A stretch of DNA of 36,062 nucleotides, from assembly GCA_034211175.1 (NCBI GenBank), contig JAXHUH010000100.1:1-36062 (forward strand). The letters are read 5' to 3'. The stretch comes from JAXHUH01 sp034211175. Lineage in GTDB: Bacteria > Actinomycetota > Acidimicrobiia > Acidimicrobiales > CAIXPF01. Of this stretch, positions 14,665-21,845 are shown in pieces. Both the position numbers and the translations under genes were made by a program. The notes below the pieces were generated by a model. That model did no database searches. It had not been told where the DNA came from and worked only from the letters and a program-made list of their open reading frames with translations. How positions within the stretch are numbered: position 1 is the stretch's first letter; each line of letters opens with the position of its first letter.

Positions 14665-15509
14665 CAGATCCGGCTCTCCCGGTGTGCGTACCACAGTGCC
14701 CACAGGCCGGCGCCGAGGCCTCCGAGCCAGAGCGTCGAGGCGATGATGTCCTGGAGCGGTCGGGACAGCTCCTGCACCGCGCTGGTCTCCAGCACCCGCG
14801 ACGGCACGATCACGGTGAACACGATGAAGCCGACCACGATGGCCGCCGTCTTCAGCCAGGCGTCGAGCGTCGGGAACGACCGGCGGTCATGGGCGCTGAC
14901 GAATCGCGGCCACAGCACCAGTCCGATCGCCGCGGCGGCGATCACGAACGCGGTGATGATGGTCAGGTTGGCGAAGCCGGGCAGCTCCGTGCCGGCCACC
15001 GGGCCGGTCGCGACCTCCGCGCCGCCCTCGGCCGCCGGGGCCTCGAAGCCGGACTGGATGTAGGCGATGACGGCGGTGATGTCCTCGTCGCCGAGCCCGA
15101 CCTGGGCCGGCATCACGCCGTTGTAGGTGACCCCGTTGACGGTGAGCTCGCCGGTCCGTCCGTTGCGGATGACCGTCTCGACGTAGGCGGCGTCCTGGAC
15201 GTTCGGGTTGTCCATGAGCGGCGGGAACTGGCCCTCGAGCCCGGCGCCGCGCGACTGGTGGCAGGACGCGCAGACCTGCGTGTACACGTCGGCCCCGGCC
15301 TGGAGCACCGCCGGGTCCGTGCCGCCCTCGGTGGCACCGTCGGTCACGGTCGTCGCCGTCGACTCGTCCGTCGTGGCCCCGTCGTCCTCCTGGGCGGCGG
15401 CGACCGGTGCGGACAGCAAGGTGAACGCGAGCACGAACAGCGCGAGTAAAGCGCCTTGAACCTTCGCTGGACGCGGGACCCGACGTTCAGCGATGGGTAT
15501 TCGTCCCAT
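14664..15509 (-). CDS. Cytochrome c with three C-terminal membrane helices, first gene of the bc operon
   Basis: A 281-residue protein. It starts with a cleavable-looking signal (residues 17-39, ending APVAAAQ), followed by an acidic Thr-rich linker. A class I cytochrome c domain has CASCH at 80-84 and the probable axial Met133 in NGVMPAQ. Three hydrophobic segments then follow at about 183-200, 221-238 and 256-275. The heme domain would face outside. AGGAG lies just upstream of ATG 15509 and decides the start. It heads the six-gene bc operon and may dock with the ba3 oxidase encoded divergently. Two different cytochromes c in one bc operon recall the di-heme c subunit of actinobacterial bcc, here split into two proteins. 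Confidence 0.88.
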   Translation of the reverse strand: MGRIPIAERRVPRPAKVQGALLALFVLAFTLLSAPVAAAQEDDGATTDESTATTVTDGATEGGTDPAVLQAGADVYTQVCASCHQSRGAGLEGQFPPLMDNPNVQDAAYVETVIRNGRTGELTVNGVTYNGVMPAQVGLGDEDITAVIAYIQSGFEAPAAEGGAEVATGPVAGTELPGFANLTIITAFVIAAAAIGLVLWPRFVSAHDRRSFPTLDAWLKTAAIVVGFIVFTVIVPSRVLETSAVQELSRPLQDIIASTLWLGGLGAGLWALWYAHRESRI

Positions 15510-15699
15510 CGGACTCCTCACTCCTGGGGCTTCGATGCCGGCGCATGGCTCGACGACTAGGGTCATCCTTCGTAATACTCGGCCGTCCTGGAAAGGGACC
15601 AAAGTCCCTTGATCCTGAACCGTCGTCCTCGCAAGTGTGTGGCCCGCCCGCACATAGTCCCAGGTCAGCGCCGTAGAACCAGCGAGTCGAGGGAGTGCC
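15510..15699. promoter_or_regulatory. Divergent promoter region of the bc and ba3 operons
   Basis: This 190-bp region separates two respiratory operons. A minus-strand -10-like TATTAC (15577-15572) would give a ~56-nt leader ending in AGGAG for the bc operon. On the plus strand CATAGT (15653-15658) would give a ~35-nt leader ending in GAGGGAG before the oxidase genes. The DosR-like palindrome at 15595-15608 lies between them, centred about 36 bp upstream of the first predicted start and 63 bp upstream of the second. Promoter calls are tentative. Confidence 0.4.
15595..15608. promoter_or_regulatory. DosR/DevR-like box
   Basis: GGGACCAAAGTCCC matches the mycobacterial DosR consensus core GGGACTWWAGTCCC at 13 of 14 positions, and the symmetry extends to AAGGGAC/GTCCCTT (15593-15610). 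DosR-type response regulators answer hypoxia, NO or redox signals, which fits a site between a bc complex and a terminal oxidase. Binding is inferred from the motif. Confidence 0.5.
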
Positions 15700-15855
15700 G
15701 TGACCGTAGCCGATCACGACGAAACAGGCACCTCCGGTGAGGAGCACTTCAAGCCGGTCGGGACGATCTTCGTGCTCGTCCTGTTCGTCGCGACCATCAT
15801 CCTCCTGTGGGCGTCCGTCTACGTAATCCTCCTCAGCCGAGGGGTAACGCTGTGA
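15700..15855 (+). CDS. Cytochrome c oxidase subunit IIa (ba3-type), 51 residues
   Basis: A very small gene easily missed by length cut-offs. It encodes 51 residues: a polar N-terminus (MTVADHDETGTSGEEH), then FKPVGTIFVLVLFVATI and a single membrane helix ending in YVILLSRGVTL. This is the layout of the one-helix subunit IIa of ba3-type oxidases such as the Thermus enzyme. GAGGGAG precedes the GTG start, and the stop overlaps the coxB start by four bases (GTGA), so it is coupled to it. The helix should pack against subunits I and II, standing in for the first helix of a two-helix subunit II. Confidence 0.85.
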   Translation: MTVADHDETGTSGEEHFKPVGTIFVLVLFVATIILLWASVYVILLSRGVTL

Positions 15856-16499
15856 GCAACGAGACGGACGCACCGACCGGCTTCGACCCCGAGGGCGAAC
15901 CGCTCGGCGAGCGACTCACCATGGGCATCGACCCGTGGGAGCGCCGGTGGATGATGGTCTCCGTCGCCCTGCTCGTCGTGTTCGGCACCGCGATCACGAT
16001 CGCCGGCTTCGCCGCCGGCTTCCAGCTCCCGGGTCCCGACTCCGAGGTCGACCCGCGGACGTTGTCCGAGCAGGAGCCGTGGTCGGAGCCGGGCGTCCGG
16101 GAGATCTCTCCCGGTGTCTACGAGGCCTACGTGCTCGCCCAGACCTGGAGCTTCTCGCCCCGCGAGATCGTCCTGCCGGTGGGCTCCGAGGTCACGATCT
16201 ACGTGACCACACCCGACCTGCAGCACGGGTTCAAGATCACCGACACCAACGTGAACATGCAGGTCGTGCCGGGCCAGGTGTCGAAGCTCGAGTACACCTT
16301 CGACGAGGTCGGCGAGTACCCGTACATCTGCACCGAGTACTGCGGCCAGGGCCACGCGGCGATGTTCGGCACGGTGCGCGTCGTGAGCGAGGCCGACGCG
16401 GCCGCGGCGCAGGCCGCGGGCGGTGACGCCGAGACCGGTGACGCGACGGATGGCGGCGACGGCGGGTCGACCGACACGGGGACGGAGGGCGACCAGTGA
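15852..16499 (+). CDS. coxB: ba3-type cytochrome c oxidase subunit II (CuA)
   Basis: A 215-residue protein with a single N-terminal membrane anchor (about 33-56) and an extracytoplasmic cupredoxin domain. The binuclear CuA ligands are His125 (LQHGF), Cys160 and Cys164 (CTEYCGQGH), His168 and Met171. The one-helix form matches ba3-type oxidases and agrees with the preceding subunit IIa gene. The C-terminal ~40 residues are a low-complexity Ala/Asp/Gly/Thr tail. The GTG start at 15852 overlaps the upstream stop, and the stop overlaps the coxA start. It accepts electrons from cytochrome c and passes them to subunit I. Confidence 0.93.
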   Translation: MSNETDAPTGFDPEGEPLGERLTMGIDPWERRWMMVSVALLVVFGTAITIAGFAAGFQLPGPDSEVDPRTLSEQEPWSEPGVREISPGVYEAYVLAQTWSFSPREIVLPVGSEVTIYVTTPDLQHGFKITDTNVNMQVVPGQVSKLEYTFDEVGEYPYICTEYCGQGHAAMFGTVRVVSEADAAAAQAAGGDAETGDATDGGDGGSTDTGTEGDQ

Positions 16500-18199
16500 C
16501 CACGCTCGAACCACTCGAGCCCGAGACCGGCGGGGCGACCGCCTCCAAGACCTACGAGATGACCCGGGCCGAGAAGCGGTTCGTCGGCTACCACATCTGG
16601 ATCGCGGTCGCCGCCCTGACCGTGGGGAGCCTGTTCGGCCCGCTCCAGGCCCTCCAGTACTCGAACGTCGACCTCTACCAGTACCTGGAACCGGTCTTCA
16701 AGAGCTACTACCAGGGCCTCACGATCCACGGCGTCCTCAACGCGCTCGTGTGGACCACCTTCTTCATCGTCGGGTTCACGAACCTGACGACGATCAAGGG
16801 GCTCGGCCGGCCGCTCAGCCACCCCCACATCAACCGGATCGGCTTCTGGACGATGGTCGTCGGCCTCCTGCTGGCCGCCGTCCCCCTGCTGCTCGACCAG
16901 GCGACCGTCCTCTACACCTTCTACCCGCCGCTGAAGGCGAGCTGGGCCTTCTACCTCGGCCTCACCCTCGTCGTGGTGGGCAGCTGGATCGAGGGCCTCG
17001 GCTTCTATCTGACGCTCGTCGCGTGGCGCCGGGAGAACCCCGGCGTGCGCTCACCGCTCATCGCCTTCGGCGGCATCCTCAACGCCGCCATGTGGCAGAT
17101 CGCCACGCTCGGCGTCGCCGTCGAGATCCTGACCATGCTCCTGCCGTGGTCGTTCGGGATCACCGACGCCACCGACGCCCAGCTCGCCCGCACCTACTTC
17201 TGGTTCACCGGGCACCCGCTCGTGTACTTCTGGCTCCTGCCCGCCTACGTGTCCTGGTACGGGATGCTGCCGAAGCAGGCCGGCGGGAAGCTGTTCTCCG
17301 ACTCGCTGGCCCGGCTGGCGTTCTGGCTGTTCCTGATCGTGTCGGTGCCCGTCGGCTTCCACCACCAGTTCGTGGACCCGGGCGTGCCCCAGGTGTGGAA
17401 GTGGATCCACGCCGTCCTCACCTACGGCGTGTTCTTCCCGTCGATGCTGACCGCGTTCACGGTGATCGCGTCGCTCGAGTACGCGGCCCGCCGTCGTGGC
17501 GGCACCGGCCTGATCGGGTGGGTGCGGGCGCTGCCGTGGACCGACCCGTCGGTCGCCGCCCAGCTGCTCGCCGGCATCCTCTTCATGTTCGGCGGCATCA
17601 GCGGCCTGACCAACGCCTCGTACAACCTCAACCTGGTCGTCCACAACACGGCGTGGGTGCCGGGCCACTTCCACCTGACCGTCGCCACCGCGGTGACGCT
17701 GTCGTTCATGGGCATCAGCTACTGGCTGGTGCCCCACCTGACCGGCACGGCGCTGTGGGGCCGCAAGATCGCCGTCGCCCAGGCGTGGGTGTGGTTCGTC
17801 GGCATGATCATCTTCTCCAACGCCATGCACGTCGTCGGCCTGCTCGGCGCACCCCGCCGGACCCCGCTCGGCGACGCGCTGTACGTGCCCGACGCCTGGA
17901 ACGGTCACCTGCTGCGGGTGTCGATCGGCGGCACGATCCTGTTCGTCTCGCTGATCATGTACGTCCTCGTCGTGGTGAAGACGGCCCTCGGGCCGAAGGT
18001 CGCCGCCGGGGACGTGCCCGAGGTGCCGATCGCCGAGTCGATCCGCGGGCCCCAGCTCACCCCGCTGTGGCTCGACCGGTTCAAGCCCTGGCTGATCGCC
18101 GCCGGTGCGCTGGTGGTCCTGGCCTACGGGCCCCAGCTCGTCGACCAGATCCTGAACATGAACCTGAACGCGCCGGGTACCGACTTCACGCCCTGGTGA
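16496..18199 (+). CDS. coxA: ba3-type (B-family) cytochrome c oxidase subunit I
   Basis: A 567-residue heme-copper oxidase core with at least twelve membrane segments. Ligands are complete: His78 (LTIHGV) and His393 for the low-spin heme, His391 (VPGHFH) for the high-spin heme, and His240, His289 and His290 for CuB, with the cross-linked Tyr244 in FTGHPLVYFWLLPAY. That signature, and the lack of the helix-VI Glu of A-type enzymes, mark a B-family ba3-like oxidase, which reduces O2 to water and pumps protons with high O2 affinity. No subunit III, heme A synthase or assembly factor other than the SCO genes is nearby. The start GTG overlaps the coxB stop by four bases. Confidence 0.94.
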   Translation: MTTLEPLEPETGGATASKTYEMTRAEKRFVGYHIWIAVAALTVGSLFGPLQALQYSNVDLYQYLEPVFKSYYQGLTIHGVLNALVWTTFFIVGFTNLTTIKGLGRPLSHPHINRIGFWTMVVGLLLAAVPLLLDQATVLYTFYPPLKASWAFYLGLTLVVVGSWIEGLGFYLTLVAWRRENPGVRSPLIAFGGILNAAMWQIATLGVAVEILTMLLPWSFGITDATDAQLARTYFWFTGHPLVYFWLLPAYVSWYGMLPKQAGGKLFSDSLARLAFWLFLIVSVPVGFHHQFVDPGVPQVWKWIHAVLTYGVFFPSMLTAFTVIASLEYAARRRGGTGLIGWVRALPWTDPSVAAQLLAGILFMFGGISGLTNASYNLNLVVHNTAWVPGHFHLTVATAVTLSFMGISYWLVPHLTGTALWGRKIAVAQAWVWFVGMIIFSNAMHVVGLLGAPRRTPLGDALYVPDAWNGHLLRVSIGGTILFVSLIMYVLVVVKTALGPKVAAGDVPEVPIAESIRGPQLTPLWLDRFKPWLIAAGALVVLAYGPQLVDQILNMNLNAPGTDFTPW

Positions 18200-18242
18200 T
18201 CGTCACCATGGCGCGAACGAGACGCTGAGCGGCGGGCGCCAC

Positions 18243-20630
18243 ATGGCGACCGACACCACTCCGGCCGAGCCCGCACCGCCGCCACCGGGGCGGCGACGCG
18301 GGCTGCTGGCCTCCATCGAACGGGCCTCGAACCGTGTCGAGTCGCCGGTGCAGCACCTGGTCGGGTCGCACCGGCTCAACCCGCTGCCCCACGCCGGGAC
18401 GATCAGCGTGTTCCTGCTGATCGTGGTCGTGGTGACCGGCCTCTATCTCACGCTGTTCTTCCAGTTCGGCTTCGACGCCTCCTACGACAGCGTGCGGCGG
18501 ATGGCCGACCACCCCATCCAGTCGCTGATCCGTACCCTGCACCGGTACGCGTCGGCCGCGCTCGTCGTGACCACGCTGGTCCACGGCTGGCGCGTGTTCG
18601 TCGCCGGCCGGTTCCGCGGCCCGCGCCGTTGGCGGTGGACGAGCGGGGTGGCCGCGCTCGCGGTCGTGTGGCTCGCCGGCGTCACCGGCTACTGGCTGGT
18701 GTGGGACACGAGGGCCGAGGCCCTCAACGAGATCCTCGTCGGCCTGTTCTCGGGGTCGGGGTCGTTCGCGGCGTGGCTGGTGCGGAACCTGATCGGTCCC
18801 GACGCCGGCTCCGGGTGGTCGGTCCTGTTCCTGCTGTGGCTGGCCCATCTCCTGCTCACGTGCGTGATCGGGTTCGCGCTGTGGCGCCACCTGCGCCGGT
18901 CGCGCCTGCGGATCCTCCCGCCGCGCCACTGGATGGCCCTGATGGGCGCCGGGCTGTTGATCGCGTCGGTCGTCCTGCCCGCGGAGCTGCTCGACGCCGC
19001 CGACGGGACCCGCCTCGTCGGCGAGCTCCCGCTCGACCCGTTCATCCTCTTCCTCGTGCCGCCGCTGCTCGGCGGGTGGGCGTGGTTGGCGGTCGTGGCG
19101 GCCTCGCTCGCCGTCGTCGCCGTGCTCGTCGCACCTCACCTCGTCCGGAACCGGCCGCCGGTCGCGGTCGTCCACGCGGACGCGTGCACCGGCTGCGACC
19201 TGTGCGTCATCGACTGCCCCTACCTCGCCGTGACGCTCGAACCCCGTGACGGGCACGGGGGCGCAGACACCGACGTCCCGGTCGCCGACGACGCCGCGAC
19301 GGGCAGTGACGCCGGAGCAACCGGCGACGTCGTGGCGGGCGACGATGCCGTGACGAGCACCGGAGCCGTGGCGAGCGCGGAGGCCGGCCACGGTTCCCGC
19401 CGGTCGGAGCGCTCACTCGCCGTCGTCGACGCCGACGCGTGCGTCGGGTGCGGCATCTGCGTGGGGTCGTGCTCGTTCGGCGCCATCGACCTGCCCGGGT
19501 TCGAGTCCCAGCCGACGGTCGACTGCGACGGCCGACGGGTGGTGCTCGCCTGCTCCCGCCACGTCCGCGGTGCCGGCGGGCCCGAGCGCCTCGCCGCCCA
19601 GCGCGCGCCCGATGCGACCGATCCGGTGACCGTCGAGGTCGCGTGCATCGGCATGGTCCACCCCCAGGTCGTCGGGGCGCTGACCGAGGCGGGCGCCACG
19701 GGTGTGCAGGTCGTGGGCTGCCCGCCGGGCGACTGCAGCTACGGGATCGGCAACACGATCCTCTCCGAGCGCCTCGACGGTACCCGGGCGCCGCACGTGC
19801 CCCGGCGCTGGCAGGGCACGGCCGCCGCCGACTTCGTGGCCGTCGGCGGGTTGGCCGACGCCATTGGCGAACCCGCCGCCCACCCCAGCGCCGACGACAC
19901 CCACCTGCCGCCCGACCGGCGTCGTTGGGTCGGCGCCGCGGCGGTCGTCCTGGTGTCGATCGGGGCCGTCGCCCTCGCCACCCAGGCGCCGTACGGGCGC
20001 GACGACATCGCCGCGGTGCGCGTCGTGGTCGACCACGTACCCGGCCGACCGCTGCTCGGCGCCGACGAGCCGTCCGGGGAGTCGGGCGACGCCGTCTCGG
20101 TCATCGTTCGAGCGGACGGCGAGACCGTGGCCGACGAGCGCCTCCCCACCAACGGTGCCGCCGCCGTCGGTCTCGTCGACGTCGAGCTCGACCCCGGCAC
20201 CGTCGACCTCGACGTCGTGCTGGTCCAGGGTGAGCGGACCACGACGCTGCTGTCCGGGCCGACCACGATCGACGCCGACCGCCGCGTGGTCGTCGAGGCC
20301 GTCGACGAACCGCTCCCGCCGGGTGTCGCCGACGGCCGGGCGGTGTTCAATGACCAGCGCCTCGGCGGCTGCGATGTGTGCCACTCGACGTCACCGGGCG
20401 ACGACGGGGTCGGGCCGTCCCTCGGCGGGATCGCCGATCGCGCCGCCGACCGCGTGCCGGGCCTCGACGCCGAGGCGTACCTGCGCCAGTCGATCCTCGA
20501 CCCCGACGCCTACGTGGTCGACGGGTTCCGCGCCGGGCAGATGCTGCCCATCTACCGGGAACGGCTCACCGACACCCAGATCGACGCGCTCGTGGAGTAT
20601 CTGATGTCACTCACCGAGGGGGCGGGATGA
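18243..20630 (+). CDS. Four-module fusion: cytochrome b - 2[4Fe-4S] ferredoxin - MvhD-like - cytochrome c
   Basis: A 795-residue protein. Residues 50-300 form a di-heme cytochrome b with His100/His114 and His202/His216 (each pair separated by 13 residues) and about six membrane segments, but no PEWY-type Qo motif. Residues 315-325 (CTGCDLCVIDC) and 400-410 (CVGCGICVGSC) are ferredoxin motifs, separated by an acidic low-complexity linker. Residues 425-510 match the MvhD/FlpD hydrogenase Fe-S subunit, with Cys437, Cys468 and GCPPGDCSYGIGN (Cys493, Cys498). A membrane helix (562-580) leads to an unassigned domain (~590-690) and a cytochrome c (CDVCH 710-714, Met767). Topology puts the Fe-S modules inside and heme c outside. 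It lies 43 bp after coxA. A transmembrane electron wire is the natural inference. Confidence 0.9.
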   Translation: MATDTTPAEPAPPPPGRRRGLLASIERASNRVESPVQHLVGSHRLNPLPHAGTISVFLLIVVVVTGLYLTLFFQFGFDASYDSVRRMADHPIQSLIRTLHRYASAALVVTTLVHGWRVFVAGRFRGPRRWRWTSGVAALAVVWLAGVTGYWLVWDTRAEALNEILVGLFSGSGSFAAWLVRNLIGPDAGSGWSVLFLLWLAHLLLTCVIGFALWRHLRRSRLRILPPRHWMALMGAGLLIASVVLPAELLDAADGTRLVGELPLDPFILFLVPPLLGGWAWLAVVAASLAVVAVLVAPHLVRNRPPVAVVHADACTGCDLCVIDCPYLAVTLEPRDGHGGADTDVPVADDAATGSDAGATGDVVAGDDAVTSTGAVASAEAGHGSRRSERSLAVVDADACVGCGICVGSCSFGAIDLPGFESQPTVDCDGRRVVLACSRHVRGAGGPERLAAQRAPDATDPVTVEVACIGMVHPQVVGALTEAGATGVQVVGCPPGDCSYGIGNTILSERLDGTRAPHVPRRWQGTAAADFVAVGGLADAIGEPAAHPSADDTHLPPDRRRWVGAAAVVLVSIGAVALATQAPYGRDDIAAVRVVVDHVPGRPLLGADEPSGESGDAVSVIVRADGETVADERLPTNGAAAVGLVDVELDPGTVDLDVVLVQGERTTTLLSGPTTIDADRRVVVEAVDEPLPPGVADGRAVFNDQRLGGCDVCHSTSPGDDGVGPSLGGIADRAADRVPGLDAEAYLRQSILDPDAYVVDGFRAGQMLPIYRERLTDTQIDALVEYLMSLTEGAG

Positions 20631-20668
20631 CCGACGCCGACCCGACGACTCGCGGACCTCGCGGACGC

Positions 20669-21100
20669 TCAGGGGTCCGGGAAGATCTCCTCGGTCCCCG
20701 GTTCGGCGACACCGTCGACGAACCGCTCGCCGTGGAGGACACCCTCGGCGTCGAGCTCGTAGACCGCGGTGCCGGTCGAGAGGCCGCGGCTGGAGCTCGT
20801 CGTCTCCCAGTCGACGGTGAGGACGTCGCCGTCGAGGACGGCGTTGCCCTCCTGGATGGTGCCGGTGACGATCCACTCGAGGGCGAACGTGTCGGGGTCG
20901 TCGGTGCCGACGATGGTGACCGTGCCCGAGTACTCGGTGCCGACCGGGTCGACGCCGTTGACGGTGTAGGTGCCGGCGAGGCCGGGGCCGTCATCGAGGG
21001 CGGCCCCGGGGATGGCGCAACCGCCGAGGGCGAGCGCCCCGGTGAGAGCGACCGCGGCGAGGCGCGTGCCCCGGCCGGTGCGGCGGGAGTCGACGGGCAC
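20669..21100 (-). CDS. Small predicted lipoprotein, antisense within the oxidase operon
   Basis: A 143-residue protein with a lipoprotein signal: basic SRRTGRGTR, hydrophobic LAAVALTGALAL and lipobox LGGC. The mature part is a beta-rich domain (GLAGTYTVNGVDPVGTEYSG, then VLDGDVLTVDWET), a pattern I recall from small actinobacterial secreted proteins of unknown function. It lies opposite the flanking respiratory genes. GTG 21100 gives a 28-residue signal. GTG 21130 is the alternative: it has a TACGCT box placed for leaderless initiation but would overlap the SCO gene's 5' end by 12 bp. The opposite strand is open throughout, but the lipobox and strand pattern favour this reading. Confidence 0.65.
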   Translation of the reverse strand: MPVDSRRTGRGTRLAAVALTGALALGGCAIPGAALDDGPGLAGTYTVNGVDPVGTEYSGTVTIVGTDDPDTFALEWIVTGTIQEGNAVLDGDVLTVDWETTSSSRGLSTGTAVYELDAEGVLHGERFVDGVAEPGTEEIFPDP

Positions 21101-21118
21101 GAGAGGGCTGGTGAGCCG

Positions 21119-21820
21119 ATGGCGGACCACGGCGCGGAGCGTAGTGCCGAGCTGCACATCCCCCGGTGGGCGAAGGTCCTCGTCGCGGTGCTGTTGGTCC
21201 TCGCCGTCTCGGCCATGGCGTTCGCGGTGTTCCAGCCGATCACCGTGCTGCCCCGGATCCGCCTCTCGCCCGGTTACGCCCTCGCCGACCAGACCGGTTC
21301 GCTGGTGACCAGCGAGGACGGTCGCGGTGTCGTGACGCTGTACTCGTTCGTGCCCCTCAACTGCGGCGACACCTGCGAGGAGGTCCTCTCGACGATGCGC
21401 GAGGTGGGCGAGCGAGTCGACGACGAGGTGGACCTCGGCGACGTCGACTTCCGCCGCGTGACCATCGTGCTCGACGCCGACCCCTCGACGGAGGCGGTCG
21501 CCCGGGCCGCGTCCGCGGCGGGCGCGGGGGTCGGGGCGGACACGTCGGACTGGCTCTGGCTCACCGGCTCCGCCGCGGACGTCACCAACGTGGCCGGTCT
21601 CGGGTTCGAGCAGCCGACCGACCCCGGCGCCTACCGGGCGGGCTACGTGATCGTCGACGGTGCCGGGACGATCCGGGGCGACTACCGCTACCGGACCCTC
21701 ACCGACGATGCCGACAAGCTCGTCGACCACCTCGACGTCCTCGGCAAGGAGATCCGCCAGGCGACCGGCATCGCCGCCTTCGGCTACGAGGCGGCCCACG
21801 TGTTCGCCTGCTATCCATGA
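21119..21820 (+). CDS. SCO1/SenC-like copper chaperone, divergent (lacks the usual His)
   Basis: A 233-residue protein with an N-terminal membrane anchor (about 18-38) and an extracytoplasmic thioredoxin-like domain. The copper/redox motif is CGDTC (Cys82, Cys86). The strand that normally carries the third copper ligand (a His before a hydrophobic IDxxG strand) reads YRAGYVIVDGAGTIRG, without His; His204, His227 and Cys231 near the C-terminus could compensate. SCO proteins deliver copper to, or reduce, the CuA site of oxidase subunit II. It lies upstream of a second, canonical SCO gene. The start is ATG 21119; the open frame runs further upstream antisense to the lipoprotein gene and is not believed. 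Confidence 0.75.
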   Translation: MADHGAERSAELHIPRWAKVLVAVLLVLAVSAMAFAVFQPITVLPRIRLSPGYALADQTGSLVTSEDGRGVVTLYSFVPLNCGDTCEEVLSTMREVGERVDDEVDLGDVDFRRVTIVLDADPSTEAVARAASAAGAGVGADTSDWLWLTGSAADVTNVAGLGFEQPTDPGAYRAGYVIVDGAGTIRGDYRYRTLTDDADKLVDHLDVLGKEIRQATGIAAFGYEAAHVFACYP

Positions 21821-21845
21821 TCGACCGCACACAGGAGGGCCGGCC

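Noticed and set aside
13231..15063. 610-residue plus-strand open frame across the FAD protein and cytochrome c genes
   Set aside because: Low-complexity Val/Asp/Gly/Arg composition and no motifs; the opposite strand is fully explained.
18208..18228. Six-residue ORF (MARTRR) between coxA and the fusion gene
   Set aside because: Too short to support and has no ribosome site; probably chance.
19497..19510. GGGTTCGAGTCCC resembling a tRNA T-arm
   Set aside because: It lies inside the fusion gene's coding sequence and no acceptor, D or anticodon arms fit around it.
20627..21118. Plus-strand N-terminal extension of the first SCO gene
   Set aside because: It would run antisense through a gene with a convincing lipobox; the extension is low complexity and SCO proteins normally start at the membrane anchor.
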